Of a stretch of DNA of 41,790 nt, positions 1-8,673 are shown piece after piece (position 1 is the first letter of the stretch; every line of letters starts with the position of its first letter). A program made the translations under genes and the position numbers. Source of the DNA: Candidatus Omnitrophota bacterium (GTDB lineage: Bacteria; Omnitrophota; Omnitrophia; Omnitrophales; Aquincolibacteriaceae). The stretch covers positions 1-41,790 of the forward strand of contig VFQY01000011.1 of assembly GCA_018883425.1 (NCBI GenBank), read 5' to 3'. The notes under the pieces were generated by a model, which worked only from the letters and a program-made list of their open reading frames with translations, ran no database searches and was not told the DNA's origin.

Positions 1-2215
1 TTCTAGGGGCCGAGAAGGAAGACCTCGAACCGCTCTTGAGGTTAATCTGGGGGTAGTCTTTCATGCGGAGCTGGAAGAAGAGTTCTTTGTTGTTCGAGTT
101 AATATCCGAATTGCGTACGTTGTAGCCGAAATCGAAAAGAAGGCAGTACATGTCGCGCGTCGCCATAACCTGCCACTCGTCGAGCTGGGCACCCTGAGCT
201 TGCCATCGGATATAACCCCCGAGGGTCCAGAGCTTGTTGAGCTTATAGCTTGTATCGAAGACGAACTGCGTTCCCCCTTCGATGTCCTCTTCTTCGATGT
301 CGGCGATGTAGCGGTGTCCGAAGATAAAATAGAGTTTTTCGCTGGCACGGATCAGGATGTCCTGATTGAAAAGAGTGGCTTCGCTCTTCAGAAAGCTGTA
401 TTCCGTGCGGACCTGATATTGCAGCCAATCGTAAGGCCGCAGTGTGAGTTCTTGGTCGAGCGTTATGAACGACGCGCCGTGTTCGACATTATGCGGATTA
501 GGAGAAAAGTTAAGAAACGTGTTGTAGCTGACAATGTCGACGCGCTGGGTTTTCCCGCTGACAACCCGCTTGGTCTGAAGGCGGTTTTCCATGCCGAAGG
601 AGACAACATCCTCATCGTCAATACGGTCAATACGGTCGAAGCGAGTCAGTTTTTCGTCACTCACCGTGGATCGAACTGCGCTGTACGCAGCCACAGGTTC
701 GAAGATATGACGCAGGCGGTTGACTTCGACGCCCCATTTGTCGAAGGATGCTTCATAGGTCTTATAATACTGGTTTCTGACGTCCACACCGCTTCCGGCC
801 ACCATTCTAAAGTGATCGTTGTCGGATTCCCGCTCGCGGCTGTAGTACGTCCCGCGGGTGTTGACATAGGGCGTCACTTTAAGATCTTTGAGCTTAACCG
901 GGTAGGTCCATTCATTCCACTGGTCGGCGCGATTCACATCTTCATTTTTCTCACTGCGGCTCAATCGTTTAGCAAGATTTGAATAGCTGGTTTCGCTCTC
1001 CATGTAAAGGCCGTCTTTGAGAATCGGCTGATTCTTGAGATTAAAGCGAGCCTCGGGCAAGCGCTCAATGGTGGACTCAAAGGTGTTCATCTTCTTAGTG
1101 GCATGAACAAGAAAACCGTATTTCTCCCCGTTTTTGGTCAGGGTGACAAAGGACTGCGGTTCAACTTCGCCCCGGTGCTCTTTTTCGAAGAAATCCTGAA
1201 GGAAATATTCGTCGGCCAGGCGGTGATACCGAAGCTGGATGTGAGAGTATTCGTCGATGTCGGTACGGTGCCACCAGGAAAGCCTTCCGCGGTCTCTTTC
1301 TTCGCGTTCGCCGTAGGGGTTCAGCATGCCAGGCGTCGGAGCGCGTTCATCTTGCGTCCAGTACCCTTTGATCAGTCCGTGTCCGGCTCGGCCCAGGTTA
1401 TAGTTCAGATCGGCTCCCGTAGCGAATCCGCGCTTGGCGCGCCAGTCGAAATGCACTTTGCCGTAGACCTGTTTGGTGATGCTGAATCCTTTGGAGGTTT
1501 CAATGTAGGCTCCGTCCTCAGAATTGTAACCGGCGCTCAAGCTGATCGGCGCATTATTCCTCTGCAAGGGAATCACGAGGTACGGCCACCAAAAAATGGG
1601 TTTACCCAGGGAATAGATCGTGACATGGCGTGCGATCATTTTGTCATCCTGATGAATCGTCACTTTCTTTGCGTGCACCTCGTACGGAGGGTTTTCGCCG
1701 CGGCAGGTCGTGAATGCGGCATTCGAAGCCTCGGTGGTTCCGGCATTCAGCTTGTTGATCTGGCTAGCGTGACAATTCCATGGATAAGCGAGCACCGTTC
1801 CTTGAGGAAAGTTTCCGGATTCCTGATTGAAATCGTAATAGACCTCTTCGCCGCGAGCCACCGCTTTTTGGCCGCTGAAAATGATCACGTGCCCTCGCGC
1901 ATAGGCCTTCTTGGTTTCGGTTTCTACCTCGGCGTAATCCGAGGTGATTTTTTCATCGCCATAGCTAATGACCACGTTGCCCTTTGCGAGAACTTTCTTT
2001 TCGTCCTTGAGATATTCGAGACTGTCAGCAACCGTTTCAACCTTGGGCTTAACCTGAGTGTAGGTATCTTTAGCCGGGATCGGCCGGGATGCTTTCTGGG
2101 GGGCTTCAGGGGCTTTTTCGGCGGCAGTGGCGGCCGGGCTCAAAAAACTCGTGGATAGCACAAGAAAACTTGCGGCCGAAATCACAGCTAAAGCTTGGGG
2201 ATATTTTAAACGCAT
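1..2215 (-). CDS. lptD: LPS-assembly outer-membrane protein LptD (3' end beyond window)
   Basis: The frame is open from an ATG at 2215 to the left edge, about 738 codons, so the C-terminus is missing. LptD forms the outer-membrane beta-barrel that, with LptE, inserts lipopolysaccharide into the outer leaflet. Residues 1-32 form a signal peptide (basic start, hydrophobic core, ATAA-like cleavage site). Residues about 45-130 form an OstA/LptA-like jellyroll with the pattern DSLEYLKDEKKVLAKGN and DYAEVETETKKAYARG. The rest alternates aromatic and polar residues as in barrel strands, for example DWLQYQVRTEYSF and KELFFQLRMKDYP. It lies 18 bases after a GGEEF gene and may end the accD transcript. 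No good Shine-Dalgarno is seen. The long plus-strand frames here are shadows. A generic OstA-family porin is the alternative. Confidence 0.85.
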   Translation of the reverse strand, partial: MRLKYPQALAVISAASFLVLSTSFLSPAATAAEKAPEAPQKASRPIPAKDTYTQVKPKVETVADSLEYLKDEKKVLAKGNVVISYGDEKITSDYAEVETETKKAYARGHVIIFSGQKAVARGEEVYYDFNQESGNFPQGTVLAYPWNCHASQINKLNAGTTEASNAAFTTCRGENPPYEVHAKKVTIHQDDKMIARHVTIYSLGKPIFWWPYLVIPLQRNNAPISLSAGYNSEDGAYIETSKGFSITKQVYGKVHFDWRAKRGFATGADLNYNLGRAGHGLIKGYWTQDERAPTPGMLNPYGEREERDRGRLSWWHRTDIDEYSHIQLRYHRLADEYFLQDFFEKEHRGEVEPQSFVTLTKNGEKYGFLVHATKKMNTFESTIERLPEARFNLKNQPILKDGLYMESETSYSNLAKRLSRSEKNEDVNRADQWNEWTYPVKLKDLKVTPYVNTRGTYYSRERESDNDHFRMVAGSGVDVRNQYYKTYEASFDKWGVEVNRLRHIFEPVAAYSAVRSTVSDEKLTRFDRIDRIDDEDVVSFGMENRLQTKRVVSGKTQRVDIVSYNTFLNFSPNPHNVEHGASFITLDQELTLRPYDWLQYQVRTEYSFLKSEATLFNQDILIRASEKLYFIFGHRYIADIEEEDIEGGTQFVFDTSYKLNKLWTLGGYIRWQAQGAQLDEWQVMATRDMYCLLFDFGYNVRNSDINSNNKELFFQLRMKDYPQINLKSGSRSSFSAPR

Positions 2216-2233
2216 GAACAACTTTCGCTTTTT

Positions 2234-3607
2234 TTAAAGATCCTGATAACGCATGACCCGGTTTCTTCCCTCTTCTTTCGCACGATAGAGAGCTTGATCA
2301 GCCTTGCCGATCAAATCGTTGGACAGAACCGAGAGATCTGAAGCCGCGATTTTTTCAGAGCTGTAATCCGAGGGGAAAACCGCAACTCCGATGGATGCGG
2401 TCACCTTCGTACTCACATCATAAACTTTGAAGACATGTCTTGCGATACTCGAGCGAATTCTCTCTGCGACGTCAAGGGCGCCCGCAGAATTCGTTTCCGG
2501 CAACGCCATGATGAATTCTTCACCCCCGAAACGTCCCACAAGATCTACTTTGCGGAGACTGGAACGCAGAATTGCAGCGGTTTCGCGCAGCGTAGCGTCT
2601 CCCACCAGGTGACCGAGTTCGTCATTATATCTTTTGAAGTGGTCGATGTCTAACATTAATAATGCCAACGAGAAGCCGTGTTTTTGACTCCGGCGAAGTT
2701 CATCCATGAAAAGTGTCATAAAATGCCGCCGCACGAAAACTTTGGACAGATCGTCAATGATGGAGAGCGAACGGACGGTGTCATAGAGCTTGATTTTCTT
2801 GATCTGAAGAACGAGATGAGCGGCAAGCACTTCGAACTTCGCCAAATCCGACCCTTGAGCGCCCTCCACGAATAAATAAGCCAGACGCTCCTGCTGAATC
2901 GTTAAGGGAAAAATCCACTGAGATTCCCCCGCCTGAACGTTTTTTTCCTGCATAACAAACTTGATGTGCTTGCGTTCAATTTCGCTAAGAACCCGGTTGG
3001 TTTCACGGCATGAATTTTCGTCAATCGATAGAACATGAAACGTTCCGTCTTCATTCCCGCCTGCATCCTGAAAAAGCGCAAGGTCCATGGACGCGAAGGG
3101 CAGTTCCGGCAGGACTTTTTTCTGGAGAGCATCGGCGAGGGAAGCGTAGCTGAGGCATTCGCTGAAGTCTCTGGCGATTTCGAACAAGTCCATGAGGCTG
3201 GATGCCTGTTTCTCGAGGTGCTGAAGATTGTCAAGCCGATGCTGATGCTTGTGCTTGAGAACCTCCCATTCCCGGAGGATATCTTTGTTGACCAGGCTCT
3301 CTTCCTCGAAGCGCTTTTCCCACTCATGACGGTACGCCATGAACGCGGCGAGAAGCCCTGCGTGCATCAGCAGAAAAAGAACCATCTCGGGATGAAAATC
3401 TCCGGCGATGTAAAAAAACTGGAAGCCGGCAAAAGAGAAGGCTGTAAAGGCCAAAAGACGGCGATTATTTTCAGCACAAAAGTAGTAGAGAGGCAAGGCC
3501 AGCAGCATCGAGAAAACGTAATACGCCAGCTCAAGATCGCGTGTTTTGAAGTACACGACAGGCATCATCAGCAGAAAAACGCCCAGGATCAGATTGCGCT
3601 GGAGCAT
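2234..3607 (-). CDS. Membrane-anchored diguanylate cyclase (GGEEF, I-site present)
   Basis: Predicted to make cyclic di-GMP from two GTP. Residues 1-95 hold about four hydrophobic membrane segments. A coiled-coil stretch rich in E, K and H follows (about 95-140), then a GAF-like region (about 140-270), then the GGDEF domain to the C-terminus. The signature is GGEEF, with metal-binding Asp in MLDIDHFKRYND. RKVD sits exactly five residues before GGEEF, matching the RxxD inhibitory site, so product inhibition is expected. The usual DxLTGLxNRR reads DDLSKVFVRR here, a mild deviation. The start at 3607 overlaps the end of the upstream cyclase gene by 19 bases, so translation is probably coupled. 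What the GAF-like region senses cannot be told. Confidence 0.9.
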   Translation of the reverse strand: MLQRNLILGVFLLMMPVVYFKTRDLELAYYVFSMLLALPLYYFCAENNRRLLAFTAFSFAGFQFFYIAGDFHPEMVLFLLMHAGLLAAFMAYRHEWEKRFEEESLVNKDILREWEVLKHKHQHRLDNLQHLEKQASSLMDLFEIARDFSECLSYASLADALQKKVLPELPFASMDLALFQDAGGNEDGTFHVLSIDENSCRETNRVLSEIERKHIKFVMQEKNVQAGESQWIFPLTIQQERLAYLFVEGAQGSDLAKFEVLAAHLVLQIKKIKLYDTVRSLSIIDDLSKVFVRRHFMTLFMDELRRSQKHGFSLALLMLDIDHFKRYNDELGHLVGDATLRETAAILRSSLRKVDLVGRFGGEEFIMALPETNSAGALDVAERIRSSIARHVFKVYDVSTKVTASIGVAVFPSDYSSEKIAASDLSVLSNDLIGKADQALYRAKEEGRNRVMRYQDL

Positions 3608-5031
3608 ACGCGGTTCCTTCCTGATCGTTTGGCTTTGTAAAGCGCTTCATCCGCTTTCTGGATGAGAGTCTCAGCATCGAGCGTATCTTGAGGGATGGTG
3701 GCCGTGCCGATCGAAACGCTCATGCGCACTTCTTCGCGGCGTATTTGAAAGGGCTCCTGCTCCACACAGACCCGGATTTTTTCAGCGAGCGCGAGAGCTT
3801 CGGCGCTTGAGGTTTCGGGGAGCAGCACCGAAAACTCTTCGCCCCCGTAGCGGGCAGCCACATTATTTTCGCAGAGAGTGCGCAGAATGTGCGCGAACCG
3901 GGTCAGCATCAGGTCGCCGCCGCCGTGTCCGAACCGGTCATTGAAGTCTTTAAAGTGATCGATATCGCACATCAAGACCGAGAGAGGCCGCTGGGTCAGA
4001 AGCGCTCTGCCATGCTCCTGCTTGAGCCTTTCGAAAAAATAGCGTCTCACATAAAGGCCGGTGAGCGAATCCTTGATCGCAAGCTGTTCGGTTTTTTCGT
4101 AAAGCATGGCATTGGAGATAGCGGAGGAAGAGAGAGCCGCGATCGCGTCGAGAAGGCGCAGGTCGTCATTGGAAAAAGTATTCGCCTCCGACGAGTTGAC
4201 GCGAAGGGTTCCGATGACTCGCCCCTCATGAAGAATCGGCGCCATGATCAGACTTCGTATATCCAGCTGGCGGGTTGTCTCGGTCACATCGAAGCGGAAA
4301 TCCTGATGCGAGTCGGCCACGATAAAGCGCTTACGGTTCTTGATGGACCATTGGTCGAACAGATCGCCTTGCTTGGAGCTTACCCCAGCCTCGGTGCGGC
4401 TGCGCTTCGATGCGACGACCGACAGGTTTCTTCCCTCGGGATCGGCAAGACTGAGAAGCGCGGCATTGCCTCTGGGAATAAAATCCGCGGTGCGTTCAAC
4501 CACCATGCGGCCAAGCTCCGAAACGAGCATGGTTGTAGCGAGCTCTTCGGCGAGTTTTCTCAAGTTGTAATACGTCGAATATTTTTCAAAGAGGATGCTG
4601 ATCCCCTCCCCCTTGATTTTGTAGGAAACTTCGAGATCGTTTCTTTCGTTCTGAAATTTTTCGCGGTCCACGCCTAATCCCGCGATTTGGTTATTAAAAT
4701 TTTCATCCGTGCGGTGAAGCAGATAGCAGAGAATCCCGTAAGCGGCCGCGAACCAGACAACCACCGCGGAGCCCGATACCCCGTAAACAAAAAAAACCAG
4801 AACTGTCGCGAAGAAAGCAAAAAGCCCGCCCCCGAGAAGTCCGAAGGCGGTCCAGCCGCCCAGAATAGGAAAAAGGAAGCAGGCGAGAAACAGAAATGTG
4901 CGGCGGAGGTAGACCTCGGGGATGAGCGTCGTTTCTAGAAACGAAAGCGCATGGAGAATCTGATGCGTCAGAAAAAAAGAAGTGACGAGCGCAAGAGCGA
5001 GACTAATGCGGCGGCGGGTTGTTGAACCCAT
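3589..5031 (-). CDS. Membrane-anchored GAF-GGEEF diguanylate cyclase (no I-site)
   Basis: A 480-residue predicted c-di-GMP synthase. The N-terminus has several membrane segments (about residues 10-110), followed by a charged linker. A GAF domain covers about 160-310, with typical pieces such as FIVADSHQDFRF and SLIMAPILHEGRVIGTLRV. The GGDEF domain shows DSLTGLYVRR, MCDIDHFKDFND and RYGGEEFSVLLPE, so catalytic and metal residues are intact. The position of the RxxD inhibitory site reads CENN, so product inhibition through that site is not expected. This contrasts with the partner cyclase just downstream, whose start codon it overlaps. It lies 7 bases after the ABC ATPase gene, so it is probably on the accD transcript. 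Confidence 0.9.
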   Translation of the reverse strand: MGSTTRRRISLALALVTSFFLTHQILHALSFLETTLIPEVYLRRTFLFLACFLFPILGGWTAFGLLGGGLFAFFATVLVFFVYGVSGSAVVVWFAAAYGILCYLLHRTDENFNNQIAGLGVDREKFQNERNDLEVSYKIKGEGISILFEKYSTYYNLRKLAEELATTMLVSELGRMVVERTADFIPRGNAALLSLADPEGRNLSVVASKRSRTEAGVSSKQGDLFDQWSIKNRKRFIVADSHQDFRFDVTETTRQLDIRSLIMAPILHEGRVIGTLRVNSSEANTFSNDDLRLLDAIAALSSSAISNAMLYEKTEQLAIKDSLTGLYVRRYFFERLKQEHGRALLTQRPLSVLMCDIDHFKDFNDRFGHGGGDLMLTRFAHILRTLCENNVAARYGGEEFSVLLPETSSAEALALAEKIRVCVEQEPFQIRREEVRMSVSIGTATIPQDTLDAETLIQKADEALYKAKRSGRNRVCSSAI

Positions 5032-5038
5032 GGACCTC

Positions 5039-6142
5039 TCAGACGATCGCTTTTTCCGTCACAGGATCGAAGAAGTGAGCTTTGCTCATATCAAACACGA
5101 CTTGAAGATCCTGATTCACGGCGGCTGTATCCTGGTTTGACACTCGCGCGACAAAGCTGTTTCTGCCGCAGTTGAGATAGAGGTAGATTTCCGACCCCAT
5201 AGGCTCCACCACGTCGACAGTCGCCGTAATCGTGAACTCAGGGCGTGCATCCTGAGCAAAAATCTTGTCATAGATGTCTTCGGGCCTGATGCCGAGCACC
5301 ACTTCCTTGTCCTTGAACGGGAGGATTCTGCTGTAGGACTGCGGCAGGAGCCTGAGCTTGAAGCCTTTGTCCTGGAAGTAATAATCGTTTTGTTCTTTCA
5401 CGACCTTGCCCTGAAGAAAGTTCATCGGCGGAGAACCGATGAAGCCCGCAACGAAACGATTGGCCGGAGTTTCGTACAGGCTCACCGGATCCGCAACCTG
5501 AAGGATATGTCCGCCCCGCATGACCACGATGCGGTCACCAAGAGTCAGGGCTTCCACCTGATCGTGCGTCACGTAAATCATGGTGCACTGAAGACGATTG
5601 TGAAGCTTGTGAATCTCTTTGCGCATCTGAATTCGAAGCTTTGCGTCAAGGTTGCTCAGCGGTTCATCAAAAAGAAAAACCTTGGGTTTGCGGACAATCG
5701 AACGGCCGACGGCTACGCGCTGTCTTTCACCGCCGGAAAGTTCCTTCGGCTTGCGCTTCAGCATTTCGGATAAACCTAGAATGTCGGCAGCCTCACCGAC
5801 ACGCCGCTCGATTTCTTTGTTGGGATACTTGCGCAGTTTAAGGGCGAAGGCCAAATTTTCGTAGACAGTCATGTGCGGGTAGAGCGCATAGTTCTGGAAG
5901 ACCATCGCAATGTCGCGGTTTTTAGCCGGAACATCGTTCACCAGCTGATCGTCGATGAAAATTTCTCCCGAGCTAATCTCTTCAAGACCAGCGATCATGC
6001 GCAGAGTCGTCGACTTACCGCAGCCGGAGGGGCCGACGAAAACCATGAACTCCTTGTCTTTGATCTCGAGATTGACTCGATCGACCGCAGGTGTATTGTT
6101 GCCGTAGACTTTCGAAAGGTCTTTCAGGACGACTGTTGCCAA
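5039..6142 (-). CDS. ugpC: Sugar-type ABC transporter ATPase, UgpC/MsmK/MalK family
   Basis: ATP-binding subunit of a CUT1 carbohydrate importer, cytoplasmic, of family length (367 aa). Walker A is GPSGCGKST near residue 38, the Q-loop is in VFQNYALYP, the ABC signature is LSGGERQR, Walker B is VFLFDEPLSNLDAKLR, and the switch His is in YVTHDQVEAL. The C-terminal third is the TOBE/regulatory region with GIRPEDIYD. No permease or binding-protein gene lies beside it, so it may be a shared ATPase serving several importers, as known for MsmK. It follows accD by 24 bases. The symbol reflects family naming; glycerol-3-phosphate specificity is not shown. Confidence 0.9.
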   Translation of the reverse strand: MATVVLKDLSKVYGNNTPAVDRVNLEIKDKEFMVFVGPSGCGKSTTLRMIAGLEEISSGEIFIDDQLVNDVPAKNRDIAMVFQNYALYPHMTVYENLAFALKLRKYPNKEIERRVGEAADILGLSEMLKRKPKELSGGERQRVAVGRSIVRKPKVFLFDEPLSNLDAKLRIQMRKEIHKLHNRLQCTMIYVTHDQVEALTLGDRIVVMRGGHILQVADPVSLYETPANRFVAGFIGSPPMNFLQGKVVKEQNDYYFQDKGFKLRLLPQSYSRILPFKDKEVVLGIRPEDIYDKIFAQDARPEFTITATVDVVEPMGSEIYLYLNCGRNSFVARVSNQDTAAVNQDLQVVFDMSKAHFFDPVTEKAIV

Positions 6143-6166
6143 AGGGATACTCCTTTTCTGAAGATC

Positions 6167-7036
6167 TTAGGGAACGCAATCGAGAATTTTATGAAGGGAA
6201 CTACGCAGTGCGCTGCGCGCAACGACCTGATCGATCATGCCGTGCTTGAGCAGAAACTCTGAAGTCTGAAAATCTCCGGGCAGCTTTTGACGAATGGTCT
6301 GCTCGATCACGCGGGGACCGGCGAAACCAATCAGCGCTTTGGGTTCCGCAAGGATGATGTCCCCTAGCGAAGAGAAGCTGGCCATCACCCCGCCCATGGT
6401 CGGATTCGTGAGGATGGAGATGAAGGGCTTGCTGCCTTTCTGATATCGTGAAAGCGCGACAGAAGTCTTTGCCATCTGCATCAAACTGAGAGCGCCTTCA
6501 TACATGCGCGCGCCGCCTCCCGATCCGGAGACAATGATCAGCGGGAGTTTTCTCTCGAGAGCGTATTCGACGAGCCGGGTAATTTTTTCGCCTACCACCG
6601 AGCCCATGGATCCCATGATGAAACGCGAATCAGTCACGCCGAAGGCAACGCTGCGTCCCTCGATCTTGCCCTCACCCGTCACGCAGGCTTCTTTGAGGCC
6701 TGTCTTTTTTTGATCCGCCTTGAGTTTATCAAGGTAAGATTTCGTACCCTCGAAGCCTAACGGGTCTTGAGAAACAAGGTCAGGATTGATCTCTTTGAAA
6801 GATTTGGGATCGAGAATGTGCTGGATTCGGTCTTGGGCACCCATGATGAAGTGGTAATCGCACTTCTGACACACGAGCAGGTTTTCTTTGAGGGACTTGT
6901 TGAACATCACGTGAGAACAGCTGGGACACTTGGTCCACAGCCCTGCAGGAATGCTCTTCTTTTTCAGACCGCTGGTTACAGGTGTTACGGCAGCTTTCAG
7001 TTCCATATCGGGCTTACTCTCATCCTTGGCAGCCAC
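6167..7036 (-). CDS. accD: Acetyl-CoA carboxylase carboxyltransferase subunit beta
   Basis: Transfers the carboxyl group from carboxybiotin to acetyl-CoA to make malonyl-CoA, as a complex with AccA; first step of fatty acid synthesis. The N-terminal zinc ribbon is visible as CPSC (residues 38-41) and CQKC. The crotonase-like core follows, with SGSGGGARMYEGALSLMQMAKTS (split here as SGSGGGARMYEG and ALSLMQMAKTS) and the oxyanion region NPTMGGVMASFSSLGD. Length is normal at 289 aa. The start is a GTG at 7036 with an AAAGG very close upstream; an in-frame ATG ten codons later is possible. It is the first gene after a strong promoter (TTGACT and TATAAT boxes at 7108-7137). accB and accC lie in a separate unit near 15-17 kb; accA is not in the window. 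Confidence 0.96.
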   Translation of the reverse strand: MAAKDESKPDMELKAAVTPVTSGLKKKSIPAGLWTKCPSCSHVMFNKSLKENLLVCQKCDYHFIMGAQDRIQHILDPKSFKEINPDLVSQDPLGFEGTKSYLDKLKADQKKTGLKEACVTGEGKIEGRSVAFGVTDSRFIMGSMGSVVGEKITRLVEYALERKLPLIIVSGSGGGARMYEGALSLMQMAKTSVALSRYQKGSKPFISILTNPTMGGVMASFSSLGDIILAEPKALIGFAGPRVIEQTIRQKLPGDFQTSEFLLKHGMIDQVVARSALRSSLHKILDCVP

Positions 7037-7107
7037 GGCCTTTGTCCACGGTGATCGATCCGGAAGGAATCGTCGTTGGCGTTACAAACCCTGTTGAAAA
7101 GCGGGGC

Positions 7108-7137
7108 ATTATAAAAAAAAGGGCCTGGCAAAGTCAA
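7108..7137 (-). promoter_or_regulatory. Sigma-70-type promoter for accD
   Basis: On the minus strand a TTGACT -35 box (7132-7137) and a perfect TATAAT -10 box (7108-7113) are separated by 18 bases. The predicted transcript begins near 7100, giving a leader of about 64 bases before the accD start at 7036. No other gene lies between. Confidence 0.75.
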
Positions 7138-7166
7138 TGTCTTTATAACTCACGCTTTATCAATCC

Positions 7167-7195
7167 TTTACAACAAAAATGCTTTATGGTATGGT
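7167..7195 (+). promoter_or_regulatory. Sigma-70-type promoter for rpoN, possibly leaderless
   Basis: TTTACA (7167-7172) and TATGGT (7190-7195) are spaced by 17 bases. The A of the rpoN ATG (7202) lies seven bases after the -10 box, which is where transcription would be expected to start. No Shine-Dalgarno precedes the ATG. The boxes are moderate matches, so this is a proposal. Confidence 0.5.
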
Positions 7196-7201
7196 TCCTG
7201 C

Positions 7202-8656
7202 ATGGACCAGCGCCTTTACCAGCAGCAGAGTCAGAAGCTCGTGCTCTCGCCCCAGATCCGGCAGTATCTGAAGCTTTTGCAGCTTCCGCTCACAGAGCTT
7301 TCCCAGGCCATAGAAACTGAACTCGTTGAAAATCCCCTGCTCGAGGAAAAATCGACCGACGAGAGCGATATCACAGACAGCATGCGTTCTCAAGAGCCTT
7401 CCGAGCAGGACACTCCCAAACCGGCCACTGAAGAACTCAGGCCGGGTGAGAGTTTTGAGGATCTGCCTCAGTGGCTCGCGGATTCCGAGGGGTATTCTCA
7501 TTACTCCGAAGGGCGCCACGAAGACATCGACGAGCTGCAGAAGAACAAAGATTATTCCGAAGGACTGCTGACTAAACCTGAAGCGCTATCGGATTACTTG
7601 CTTTGGCAAATCCGTTTTTTGGATCTCTCGGAGGCACAGAGGACGGCCGCCGAAGAGATTATCGGCAATATTGACGAGAACGGATTTCTTCAGGCGAATC
7701 TCGATGAAATCGCTTCAGCGGTGCACGCCGAGCCCGGCGAAGTGCTCGCCGTTCTCCACAAGATCCAGGGCCTGGAGCCGCCCGGCATCGGTGCCCGAAC
7801 GCTCCAAGAAGCTCTGCTCCTGCAGATTGAGCGGAAGAAATCTCCTGAGGCGCCTGTAGCTCGGGAAATTGTCGAAAAACACCTCCCCTTGCTTGAGAAA
7901 AGGGATTGGCCGCAGCTGGCGCGCCTGATCGGCTGTGATCTGGAAAAAATCCGCAAGTCAGCGGATTTGATCGCGCGGCTCGAGCTCCGCCCCGGCCGAA
8001 GCTTTTATGCCGAAGAGACGATTGCCGTGACCCCCGATGCGATTGTCACCCTGCAGGAAGACGAGACGCCCCGGCTCAAGGTTGAAATCGTTAATGAAAA
8101 AATTCCCGAGCTTCGCATCAACGCTTATTACCGAAGCATGCTGCGCAAGAAGGATCTTGATGAAAAAACGAAAGTTTTCCTGAAAGAGAAACTGCAGGCC
8201 GCAATCGACTTTATGAAAGCACTGCAGCAGCGCAAAAGCACGCTGCACGGGATCACCGATGAACTCGTCAAAGAACAGGGCGAGTTTTTCGAAAAAGGAT
8301 TCTCGCATTTGAGGCCGCTGCGTCTGAAAGATATCGCCGGCAATCTTGGCATCCATGAATCTACCGTGAGCCGCGCAATCAGCGGCAAACATATGCAAAC
8401 GCCTCAGGGAACGATTCCCTACCGGAGTTTTTTTTCGACCAAACTCGAAACCACGACCGGAGAGGAAGAATCGCAAAAGAGCATCATGATGAAGCTGAAA
8501 AGTCTCATCGAGGCTGAGAGTCCTGAGAAGCCGCTCAGCGATCAGGAGCTCGTTGTCAAACTGAAGGCGGAAGGAATTGTCATTGCCCGGAGAACTGTGG
8601 CGAAATACCGTGATCTCCTTAAGATCTTACCCTCGCATCTCAGAAGAAAACGTTAA
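7202..8656 (+). CDS. rpoN: RNA polymerase sigma-54 factor
   Basis: Sigma-54 directs RNA polymerase to -24/-12 promoters and needs AAA+ activators. Residues 1-50 are the glutamine-rich activator-interaction region (DQRLYQQQSQKLVLSPQIRQ, LPLTELSQAIETELVENPLLEE). An acidic linker spans about 55-120, followed by the core-binding domain. The DNA-binding HTH is near residues 375-400 (IAGNLGIHESTVSRAISGK). The C-terminal RpoN box reads ARRTVAKYR (462-470). At 484 aa it is full length. It is the only long plus-strand gene in the first 34 kb apart from the Nudix gene 17 bases after it. The canonical lptB/hpf/ptsN neighbours are absent. Confidence 0.97.
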   Translation: MDQRLYQQQSQKLVLSPQIRQYLKLLQLPLTELSQAIETELVENPLLEEKSTDESDITDSMRSQEPSEQDTPKPATEELRPGESFEDLPQWLADSEGYSHYSEGRHEDIDELQKNKDYSEGLLTKPEALSDYLLWQIRFLDLSEAQRTAAEEIIGNIDENGFLQANLDEIASAVHAEPGEVLAVLHKIQGLEPPGIGARTLQEALLLQIERKKSPEAPVAREIVEKHLPLLEKRDWPQLARLIGCDLEKIRKSADLIARLELRPGRSFYAEETIAVTPDAIVTLQEDETPRLKVEIVNEKIPELRINAYYRSMLRKKDLDEKTKVFLKEKLQAAIDFMKALQQRKSTLHGITDELVKEQGEFFEKGFSHLRPLRLKDIAGNLGIHESTVSRAISGKHMQTPQGTIPYRSFFSTKLETTTGEEESQKSIMMKLKSLIEAESPEKPLSDQELVVKLKAEGIVIARRTVAKYRDLLKILPSHLRRKR

Positions 8657-8673
8657 TCAAAGAAGGTTTCCGC

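Noticed and set aside
1103-2158. 351-codon plus-strand open frame
   Set aside because: It is antisense to lptD, whose frame carries a signal peptide and OstA motifs; its own translation matches nothing.
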